Shown in pieces: positions 31,421 through 40,390 of a stretch of DNA of 64,000 nucleotides. Made by a program: the position numbers and the translations under genes. Position 1 is the first letter of the stretch, and each line of letters opens with the position of its first letter. Location of the stretch: the NCBI GenBank assembly GCA_015832175.1, contig WJXW01000004.1, forward strand, positions 2,418,001 through 2,482,000. The letters are read 5' to 3'. A model generated the notes under the pieces. The model was given only the letters and a program-made list of their open reading frames with translations, had not been told where the DNA came from and made no database searches. The stretch comes from Paraphaeosphaeria minitans (taxonomy: Eukaryota; Ascomycota; Dothideomycetes; Pleosporales; Didymosphaeriaceae).

Positions 31421-32374
31421 CTATACCTTACCCACCCCCTCCGCCAAATCCTCGCACTTCATACAAAACCCATACGTCCTCTCCGCATTGAATTCCCAAC
31501 TTCTCTGCGCCTCTTCCCCGCTGCTAGTCCCACATCCATCACTCAACATCACACAGTCGTACCCCCGGCTAAACGCATCCGTTAGGGTGCCTCCAACACA
31601 CTGATCCGTGTTCACGCCTGCAAAAAACAACGTCTTAATCCCCTCACTTTCGAGGTAGGTCTGCAGGGGCGTGGAAGCCCCCCATAGGCCGGACATGCGG
31701 TTCTTATGAATCCAAGCGTCGGCAGCAGGATCATACAGCTCCTTCAGCGGCGGGTAGATATCTGCGTTCCACGAGTCGCGCACGAGGAGATCGCCAGCAT
31801 CGACTTCCTCGCCGCTTTCGAGCTTGACACTCCCGCACGGTGCACCGAGTCCGTGGTACATGGTCTCCCGCCCGTGCTCCGCCCGCGGCACGCCGAACCG
31901 ATCAACGCCCACGCTGCCCTTGCTGGGACTAAAGTCTCGCTCAAATTCATCTCCTTCGGGAATCGCATAGAACCCGAAGCAGCGCCGCACAGCTGGCGGC
32001 ATGGTTCGCAGATCCTCCTCGTCAAGTCCCCAGTTCAACCAGATGATGCGGATGCCAGCCTTCCTTGCGGCGGGTATCGCGTGCTTGATAAGATTGTCGG
32101 ACGCGATGTGGCCAGGCCCGCCGGTAGTACGGCCAAGCGCTGGTGAGAGGAAGAAGTTCTGCATATCGATGATTACAAGGGCGGATTTGGTGGGGTCTAT
32201 TGTGATTGGAGTGGTGGTGGTTTGAATGGTGACAGTTGGAGTTGAGACAGGGGTGGTGGGGGTGGAGGGGTGTGTGAGGTTGAAGCCATGGGTGCTGTGG
32301 TGGAGCCAAAAGCTTGAGGGGGAGCCGATGAGTGATTTACGGAGAGTGAGAGGTGGTGCGGAGGGGGAAGCCAT
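31421..32374 (-). CDS. Isochorismatase-like cysteine hydrolase
   Basis: Single exon of 317 residues from ATG at 32374. The catalytic triad of the isochorismatase superfamily is visible: Asp70 in ALVIIDMQNFF, Lys224 in HKNRMSG and Cys259 in GVNTDQCVGGT, with the expected cis-peptide region just before the cysteine. The first 55 residues are Ser/Thr/Pro-rich and precede the domain. Members hydrolyse amides or vinyl ethers (nicotinamidase, ureidoacrylate/biuret hydrolase and similar); the substrate here cannot be told from sequence. Secreted relatives suppress plant salicylate in some pathogens, but no signal peptide is apparent. Confidence 0.9.
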   Translation of the reverse strand: MASPSAPPLTLRKSLIGSPSSFWLHHSTHGFNLTHPSTPTTPVSTPTVTIQTTTTPITIDPTKSALVIIDMQNFFLSPALGRTTGGPGHIASDNLIKHAIPAARKAGIRIIWLNWGLDEEDLRTMPPAVRRCFGFYAIPEGDEFERDFSPSKGSVGVDRFGVPRAEHGRETMYHGLGAPCGSVKLESGEEVDAGDLLVRDSWNADIYPPLKELYDPAADAWIHKNRMSGLWGASTPLQTYLESEGIKTLFFAGVNTDQCVGGTLTDAFSRGYDCVMLSDGCGTSSGEEAQRSWEFNAERTYGFCMKCEDLAEGVGKV

Positions 32375-33051
32375 GGGGCTGGGAATTGGTGGAAGCAGGA
32401 GATGGAAGTGGATAGAGCGTTTGGGTCCGTGGAGGTGCTCGAGTAGGTTTCCAAAGTTCGAGGTCCGTGAATTGTTGCGCCTAGATAGGAGGTGCGTAAA
32501 GAGTCTTTGTCTGGGTTGTATTGAGTGGTGAGTGTGCTGCCTGATGTCCAGGTCTTGTAGCTGTTTGCGAATTTGGGTAAAGCAGTGCGGGAACTGGTGA
32601 CTCCAGAAGTATGGAATGATAGCGATAAGTGTAGGTACTTATCAATTGAAACTGAAGTTAAGTCGCCACCCACTGCTGTACTGGAGATAACAACGACCTT
32701 CCAAATGGAGTTTAGTCGGGTTGTGGGGTAGCGGCAGTATACTTTTCGTGCCGACACGACGACCAGGGATACCTACCGTAGTAAGACTATATCCAAGCAA
32801 ACTCTGTACTGGTGTAACTAAGTTGTCTTGAGCTATAATCGGTATACTTACCTATGACCGGCCTGATTGTGTATCCCTAGGTGAAATGGAGTAATCTTTG
32901 CAAGCTTACATCCCAAGGTCGACGCGATTCTTTCAGTGATCCTTCCAGAATGTGCGATACGGTTTGCCGTCAATAAACTGGCAGAAGGTATGTATGGGTT
33001 CACAGTGAATCATGTACCTCAGTATAAGTGGTTAAGGGAAGGTCCAGCTAA
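32375..33051. other. Intergenic, no gene seen
   Basis: Upstream region of the hydrolase. Nothing else is recognised. Confidence 0.5.
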
Positions 33052-33539
33052 TCACTCTTCGTCCACGCGATATCTCTCGATAATTATCCATTCCGGCTCA
33101 GTCTCCCGCTCCACCCGCCCAATGTCTTCCATCGCAGGTGGCTGATGAGGTTTGAAGTGGTGGAGTTTCCTTGCGCGGCCACGTTCCAGGTTGTTATGAG
33201 CGTCGTCAATGTGCCATTGTTGCTTCACATCGAGTTTTCTCGGCTCGTGGTGGAACCGCTATGATTCAGAGGTATCGTAATCCCAGCAGATCACCTTCAC
33301 TTGCGAGGCTAGATCTGAGTTGAGACATAGTGCGGAGAAACTTGTACGGCACCCCCGTGTAGAAGGTAAGATTCGAGTCCGGGTATGGCTTGGTTGTTCC
33401 ATGGAGGCGTCGACGGGCCATATTGAGGGCATAGAGTGAGCTGGCCCGCCATGGGTGCGCAAAATCATGCATGCGATTGAATGTTTCAAGGAGTTCTTCA
33501 TCCGGTAGTCTCAGTAGGCTTGACGGGGGAAAGCAGTCA
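33052..33539 (-). pseudogene. F-box-like gene fragment, probably decayed
   Basis: On the minus strand a frame encoding SSLLRLPDEELLETFNRMHD (about 33520-33460) resembles the start of an F-box-like domain and continues with HPWRASSLYALNMARRRLHG and FYTGVPYKFLRTMS. It closes at about 33268. A second frame from 33258 to the TGA at 33054-33052 encodes KLDVKQQWHIDDAHNNLERG...EPEWIIIERYRVDEE, a credible C-terminus. The simplest intron (GTGATC to CATAG) gives the wrong phase; a donor at 33352 would restore it but removes conserved-looking sequence. No start codon is evident upstream. A remnant or misassembled gene is the best reading. Confidence 0.35.
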
Positions 33540-34224
33540 TCTTGGAAGGAGGAGATGAGTCAGCCGACGAGAGAGGCAATCCAGAAAGAACCTCAGGCCG
33601 CGCTGCCATTGTATTCGCGATCATCCGTGTCATTGCAATGCGGACATGTTCACTGACGCAGGCGGATCCCGCCGCACCGAGATGGGGGCTAGCGGGTGAT
33701 TATGTCATAGCCGGAAACTGTCGGTGGAGACTTCGGTACGTTCCCACTGTCCCTCGGCTCAGACAGGTGGTGGCAGGTAGACTAGCGTAACCATCAATGG
33801 CCGCCCTGTGTTGTGGCATGCCTCACTCCAGCTAATAAGCGTACAATTTGAGCTCATTTTAGAAGAACTCTACATTTAGGATACCTAAGCTCTGTTACAT
33901 TTTAATAAAATTGCAATCCTTTGTCTTGTAATAGAGCCTCCACGCTATATAATTGCTAACTATATTACATATTAATTTCAAGCCTATTGCGCTACTCTAA
34001 GACTAGTTCTATCTTAAATGTAATAAAAAGAATGAATCTTGGCGTATTGAAATATCAAATTGTTCTGAACTACTTTTCCCCACTTGTTGATTTAGGCAAA
34101 GCCATGCCACCTCTCGGCGCGCTGCCGCGCTCAGACACTGAGGACAAGCTCCAGCCGGCCATCCCACCCTTGGCCACCTTTAGTAACAATCACCAACGAC
34201 GTCCAGGAGCAGGCAATCTTCGCA
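33540..34224. other. Intergenic with a short AT-rich block
   Basis: From about 33830 to 34060 the sequence turns strongly AT-rich (runs such as TTTTAATAAAATTG, ATATATTACATATTAA), in sharp contrast with its GC-balanced neighbours. No gene is seen. This looks like a short RIP-mutated or relic repeat. The ETF-beta promoter must lie at the right end. Confidence 0.5.
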
Positions 34225-35115
34225 ATGTCTGGACTCAGGATTCTCGTGCCCATCAAGCGCGTCATTGACTATGCGGTAAGAACAAGCACATTCTGGCTGC
34301 CGAACTCAATGGCAGCCACAATGCACCTCGATGCTATGTGCACCGGGCACCCGATCGCGGTTCACTGGATATGAGCAATGCTAACACAGATGCACCAGGT
34401 GAAACCGCGCGTCAACCGCGCCCAGACGGCCGTCGAGACCGCCAATGTCAAGCACAGCATGAATCCGTTCGACGAGCTGTCAATCGAAGAAGCCATCCGC
34501 CTCCGCGAGCGCAAAGTCCCCATCCAGGAAATCGTTGCTTTCTCTGCCGGCCCCGCCAAGTCACAGGACATTCTGCGCACCGCCATGGCCATGGGCGCAG
34601 ACCGGTCCATTCACGTCGTTGTCGAGGAGAAGGACCCTCAGCTGGAGCCGCTCGGCGTCGCAAAGCTGCTTAAGAAGGTCGTCGAGGAGCAGAAGAGCGA
34701 CCTGGTCATCCTGGGCAAGCAGAGCATTGACGACGATGCGAGCCAGACCGGACAGATGCTCGCTGGGTTGTTGGGATGGCCGCAGGCGACGCAGGCGAGC
34801 AAAGTCGAGATTTCCGACAAGACGGTCACCGTCATAAAGGAGGTGGATGGCGGTGTGGAGACAGTCAAGGCCAATCTACCCATGATCATCACGACCGACT
34901 TGCGGTTGAACGAGCCAAGATATGCCAGTCTGCCCAACATTATGAAGGCCAAGAAGAAGCCGCTGGAGAAGAAGACCCTGAAGGATTACGGCCTAGACGA
35001 GCAGCCGAGGTTGACGACAGTAAAGGTCACGGAACCGCCGCCACGGAAAGGCGGAGTAAAGGTCGACGATGTGGATGGCATGATCAGCAAGCTGAAGGAG
35101 CTTGGTGCCTTGTAG
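34225..35115 (+). CDS. ETFB: Electron-transfer flavoprotein, beta subunit
   Basis: Mitochondrial matrix partner of ETF-alpha that passes electrons from acyl-CoA dehydrogenases to ETF-ubiquinone oxidoreductase. Two exons (34225-34275 and 34399-35115) give 255 residues, the family length. It opens MSGLRILVPIKRVIDYAVKPR, with VETANVKHSMNPFDE, LGKQSIDDDASQTGQMLAGLLGWPQAT (the beta-subunit signature around the AMP/FAD site) and RLNEPRYASLPNIMKAKKKP (recognition-loop region) recognisable. The acceptor at 34398 rebuilds DYAVK; an alternative AG at 34389 would insert three residues (MHQ) in frame. Confidence 0.95.
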
Positions 35116-35195
35116 GTTGTATGATGTGTTTGCTATTCTTGTATGTACTGTACTGCCCTGCGATTGGATTCTCGCAGCAAAGATCTAGACATGAC

Positions 35196-35711
35196 GGAAA
35201 ATGAAAACAGATAGCAGAATACCTCTCGCGCACGTTGCTCGCCGTTCCTCAGCTGGAGGGCTTGATGCACGGCGCCATTATGCAGAGTTCGTCCGGCGAA
35301 GTCACCACAGAAGCAGGCGCCATGCGCTTCAACTCACCGGCCACTAATTACGCGCAAGTCACGATGAAAGTCCTCCAGGGAAGTGGCTGCGCTCATGCAA
35401 CAGAGGAAGTCGCCTGTCTCAGCTCCTACGACGCCATTAGATCGGCCACCGACCCCGGCCGCACACAAGTCAACTTCCCCGTCCGCGACGACATCTTCCT
35501 CTTCACGCACACTCTCCCACTCTCCGGCCCTCTTGCCTACCCCTACAACGTCCCCGTCATGATCGGCACGAACCGCGATGAAGTTTCCTACCAGATCGCA
35601 ATCGTCATATTCTTCCGAACGCCTCCCCACCTGGCCCACCCTAACCACCGCGAAAAAAAAGTTGCTCTCTTCAACGCCACAAAACGCGTGCGGATATGGT
35701 ATTGGCGATGA
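35196..35711 (+). pseudogene. Type-B carboxylesterase fragment
   Basis: A piece of an alpha/beta-hydrolase of the carboxylesterase/lipase type B family: LEGLMHGAIMQSSSG (after the nucleophile elbow, normally GGAIMQSGS) and NVPVMIGTNRDEVSY. The catalytic GESAG elbow and the whole N-terminal half are missing, and the frame runs into unrelated sequence after about 35640. It follows the ETF-beta gene directly and lies near the AT-rich block, so it is a relic rather than a gene. Confidence 0.6.
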
Positions 35712-36365
35712 AGTGATATGAGGGTTACGACTACGAGGTGGTGTCGTGAGGAGGGACATAGGGCTGGTGAGCTGATGGGGAGTGTATGTCAAAGAGGAAG
35801 GAGCAAGGTGACACGACGTGCGCCTGCCGGATTTTGAGCTCTTGGCGGAAAGCGATACCTATCCAATAGGTATGGCATGTAATACAGCAAACGATCCTAC
35901 TCCGGACTGACTGACAACTGATCAGGACGAGCAGACTCACATGGATATCAGTGCGTTGCACGCAAGCAAATGAGGGTCTCCCTGGCATCTTCTTTTCTGC
36001 ACATATTGGAGCATCACAATGGCGTTGTGGTCATGACGAGTAGTGAGTAGTCTCCAATGGACTGTGCAGAACCATCATCCTAACCACATCCGGGATGTGC
36101 AGGCCCCTTTACCACGTTCGAGGAAGCCTTTAAAATTCAACTGTAGATCGCGATAGAGTACAAAACACCCATCAGATACTTTCGCAAAGACATCTGGCTA
36201 AACCTCATCGGGTCTATGGGGGAGGCTAACAAGGGCATTGACATCGACGATTCCAAGGACCACCTCGATGACCTTACATGGCCCCGAATTAACAGACGCC
36301 AGAACGCGCGTGAGGCATTGTCTATCGTCTCATAAAAGTATTCATTTGAGGCGTGAGATGTGTAC
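35712..36365. other. Intergenic, no gene seen
   Basis: Nothing recognised between the esterase fragment and the weak frame at 36366-36752. Confidence 0.4.
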
Positions 36366-36752
36366 TCATGCGGCAAAGTACTGTCGTATGCTTACGTTGG
36401 CGAGTTCTCGGTACTGTGCCGCATGTACTACAACAACATCAGGGCTTTGTGCACCATCGCCAAGATTATTGTCGGGAGAAGTGCCTGTGGATGAGTCTGG
36501 TGAGGAGAAGGAATTGAATTTGGCAACGTGTTTAACCTGATCCCAAGCTAGAATAGACGAGTGGATGAGATATGGGGGAATGAGGTTGGGAAACAGCATA
36601 CAAGGCAAATCTGACAGAGAGAATACAGTAATGAATGTTGAATCTAGGCCCGGACGAATGCCTGAAGATGATAGACTGGACGCAATGTCATGCGTCGTGT
36701 ACCCGACATCAAGTCTCTTTTCGCTGATTTGTACCGTGCGAAAGGCAGACAT
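36366..36752 (-). CDS. Hypothetical protein, 128 residues, weak support
   Basis: An ATG-started frame MSAFRTVQISEKRLDVGYTT... of 128 codons on the minus strand. Composition is protein-like, but there is no known domain. A GTAAGC donor after RELAN near the end suggests a further exon downstream (acceptor possibly near 36310), which I could not place with confidence. It may be a chance frame. Confidence 0.25.
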   Translation of the reverse strand: MSAFRTVQISEKRLDVGYTTHDIASSLSSSGIRPGLDSTFITVFSLSDLPCMLFPNLIPPYLIHSSILAWDQVKHVAKFNSFSSPDSSTGTSPDNNLGDGAQSPDVVVVHAAQYRELANVSIRQYFAA

Positions 36753-37281
36753 GGTTGCTAGGTGACAGAGAAGCGTTACAGCATCTCGGTGCTTACGGGA
36801 GGCCTGAATGACACTGGATCACACAGCAAAGTATCACTACGAATCAATATGCAGTATATTCCATTGCAACATACACGGATGCTCTTAAAGTACTTTGCTG
36901 GCACTGTATAACGGGGTATGTGGATTGAGTGTGCTGCAAGGCTGTCAGCTTGTTACAGAGGACGAAAGATACTTGGACGTGATATTCTGATGTTTAGTGC
37001 GGAGCGCCGCCAGTTTGATTTCTGAAACACGAAGGGGCATACACAGCGAGGCGGTCAGTATGATGGTATCACGTCGATTCCACGTCACAGCCCCATTTTC
37101 GCCTTTGCACCACCTCGGGGTGCATTATACGGCCCTCTAACGCACTACTTAAACCCATTTTTCTCTTTCACTTCATCCCCTTCTACATCATTCACCCCGA
37201 CACTCATCTCCGATCAAACCCCACAATTCCATCCCCTTTCCCACTCCTTTACCAACTTTGCAACCACCCGCAACAGCCACA
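36753..37281. promoter_or_regulatory. Upstream region of the small secreted protein
   Basis: No gene seen. A CT-rich, purine-poor leader (about 37140-37255) immediately precedes the start codon and is typical of fungal promoters and 5' leaders. Confidence 0.45.
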
Positions 37282-37593
37282 ATGAGGCCCGCCCACCTCG
37301 CCACCATCTTCTCCACCCTCCTCCTCACCACTCAAGCATGCAAATGCCTCGTCGACCGCCGTGTCAACAAGGACGTCACCTTCCGTTGCTGCGCCAATCT
37401 TAACGGTATCTTTGTCAACGGCAATGACTGCAACGCGCACTCTATCTCGGAGAGGCTGTCGAACTTTGCCCACTGCTGCAATCGGTCAGGACTTGTATCG
37501 GACTGCAAGTTTCCAAGAGAGGCTGAGATTGGAGGGGACGAAGCGGAGGGTGAGGAAGAGGGCGCGGAGGAGGGTACAGCAGAGGGTGCTTAA
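37282..37593 (+). CDS. Small secreted protein with eight cysteines and an acidic tail
   Basis: A single exon of 103 residues. MRPAHLATIFSTLLLTTQA is a signal peptide with probable cleavage before CKC. The mature part (about 57 residues to the last cysteine) holds eight cysteines at 20, 22, 36, 37, 50, 65, 66 and 75 in a C-x-C ... CC ... C ... CC ... C pattern, so four disulphides are possible. After Cys75 the chain turns into a Glu/Gly/Ala tail (EAEGEEEGAEEGTAEGA). Size, secretion signal and cysteine density are those of candidate fungal effectors or antimicrobial proteins; no family is recognised. An alternative upstream start at 37258 is a TTG and is not used. It sits next to the ORF-free AT-rich region at 37.7-39.1 kb. 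Confidence 0.8.
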   Translation: MRPAHLATIFSTLLLTTQACKCLVDRRVNKDVTFRCCANLNGIFVNGNDCNAHSISERLSNFAHCCNRSGLVSDCKFPREAEIGGDEAEGEEEGAEEGTAEGA

Positions 37594-40390
37594 GGTACGT
37601 GAGAGACGCGAGAAGTATTCGGGCTGGGATGCGATGTGTAGCGTTGTTCTAACGAGATCCAGTCCCAGTATTGGGGATTCGTGGGGTTAGAGACGTGTGG
37701 CAGAAAGATTCATGTACGGAGGGGGATACTACGTTCACCTTGCACGGTCGTTTTCCTGAACATTATCTAGGCCCTGGGGCGCTGTTTAAGTAGCTCGGTT
37801 TTGCTAGATTTCCACATTCTCTTGAAATTACCATCGTATTTGCGTGCTGCGTTGCACGCTTTGCATGGACGCAATAAAAGACGTATACACTCTTCTAGAG
37901 AAAAATGAAACAAATTGATGAGTTTTTTGGGATTGCTATAACATGGTTGAAGCTACACTGGTGGGGAAAGCAACCACATAACGCTGTAGGGTTGGACTTA
38001 CCGTTAATAGTCTATTACTGAGTAGCTTTACCACATGCTCGTAACGCATCAGCATGTCTCATCACTCTACGCCTACGGCTAGGTACACTTAACACTAATG
38101 CAATCAAACTAACGTACTTTTTTATACTGTACACATAGTGCATAGCTATTGACTTCTAAGCTAGACAAGCAAGGCTTTTGTTAAAGGGTATCTTGGAATC
38201 TTGTAGTAATTGGCGCCGTACCGCATGCTCTAGAGGCCCATCCCGAACGACTTCAGCCCTTATACGTAAGAACATTATTCATTACTTTCCCTCGCTAGAG
38301 TAGTCTACGAGCAGTTCCTGCAAATGGTCTAGGCACATAGTCTCCGCTGGGTACATCTGCGAGATCACGATCGTGGAGCCTAATTTTCAATTTACATGAC
38401 ACAAGCGATGTTCGAGATTAGTGCATAGTAGAGGCTTGCGAATAGATTGTAAAGTTTTAGGTTTGTAGCGTGTGCTTTCAAAAGGATGCCATCCTCCAGG
38501 TCCCTAGTAAGGCTCTTTCTAGTATGTCCAGTTCCCGAACAAAAGCCTGATACTTCAAAGCAGAACCCAGGGTGTCGTTGATTTGAGCATTTCCCTAGCG
38601 CTACAAACTTGACAACTTCTCCTTAATAAGTCACATTATTGAAAGTACGATGCTGCCCTGCACGGGCCAAAAAGCTCTAGAAAACTTATAGCGCTACGGT
38701 TTATTTATCACTTACTATAACAATAACACCTACACCCCCTTCTCTTTGTGCGCGAGTAGCCGAAGGGTACCTACATGCGTCTCCCTACTATCTCTTACAA
38801 TTCTTCGATTAAAAATGTCCTTTATATTTATAAATTATACTTATCAACTTCAAGACCTCTTTATTCTAGTAGTCAATACACTTTGGGTACATAAAAATAT
38901 GTCCTCTTAATCAACCTTGCTGTGCACGGCTTCGACTAACTCCTGGATATCTAGACAATCAACAGCACTGCTGAGGAAATATCGAATGCCATCAGCCACC
39001 ATATAATTGTAAGATTATATGCAAATGTAAACTCATTCATACTAACGGAAAGACAGATCAAACGCAATTTATTCAATTCCGACGTCAACAACAAGATAAA
39101 TACTTCCACTCACACTAACTTTGTGCCTCGGCACCATACCCTTCAACACCTTCTCATCCACCTCCTACACCTCCCTCCCCAGCCTCCGAAGCACCATTCG
39201 CATCTCCCTGCCATACCTGAACAGCTTGAAAAAGTACACCGCCAACGCCGTCCACAATCAGCATTTCTCTCTCCCCCCCACACATCACAAGCAACGCAAA
39301 CCAAACCCAGACATTTTCCACAAAACACGTCATCCAGCGCATCCAAGAAGTCGATTCACACCCCCGATGAAACAACGAAACGACGTACCAAAAACGCACA
39401 CATCACAAGCAACAACGCAAACGCGACCTACTCTTCCGTCGTCCATTCCCACGGCTGCAGTAGAGGGTGACGGAAGCAAAGGCAGCGGAACGTCACATCG
39501 CCCGGGCATGACTCGTAGCAAAAGCAAAAGGAGATCCATACAGGCCGGACGCTCTTATCAATGGGGTGTGCGGATTCTGCATCGCTCCCCACTCCATTGC
39601 GAGGCGGTCTAAGCCACGGCTGCAGATCCGGCTCGTGGGTTGTCTTCAATCCCTGGCGTCTCTCGGGCGGTGGAAGCAGCAGTCGTCCTGCATCCGGACT
39701 TCGTCTAGGCAGCCGGGCGGCGTGCTGGTGGTCTTTAGGGTATTGGACACTGCCGCCGGGGCCCGTGGTGGGTGAACATGAAGTATTTTGTCTTGAGAGG
39801 TTTTGCGCGAGTGATTGGTTATACAGGATACCTAGCACGCGGTAGCCTGGATGGACTCGCGGTGCTCTACGAGGCTGGAAGTACCGCACGGTACAAGGTG
39901 GCCCGGGGGGACCTGGAGTGCTTTGCAAGGTTGTATGGGCTGCATGGCGACGAAGAGGCATAGGCAGACTCGAGAGAGAGTAGGGTTACCTGGTGGTACG
40001 TGGCAGCGTGCATGGACTTGGTATGTTTTACAGAAGCTGCGTGAGTGGATAGAAAGAGACTGCGAGAAGTGCATGCGTGCGAGGGAATATATGCAAACGT
40101 CCGCATCGTGTTGAGGGAACTGATTTCCCAGGGCGTGGTTCGCAGGGAGGCCACGCTCACAAGTAGAGTTGTCGTAAACAAGCAGCGTCATGGTAATTCC
40201 GGGTGTTGCAAGATTGGCTTGGCTTAATTCGAGGGTTGGGACCGTCGACTCGGATTTTGTTATCAACCATGAAACGGCAGAGCAGTAAAGTAAGCGAGCA
40301 AGAAGATTGGAACCAGAATAAGTGGTATACTCTGCCGCAAAACACGCTACGGACCAACGCCATCTGCCCATGCACACACCCACGGTTAGC
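37594..40390. other. Gene-poor, partly AT-rich region
   Basis: From about 37690 to 39120 there is no open frame of 60 codons on either strand, and the sequence is AT-rich with runs such as TTTATATTTATAAATTATAC, consistent with an old repeat or transposon worn down by RIP. From 39121 to 40390 composition returns to normal, but the frames present show no protein-like features. Confidence 0.55.
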
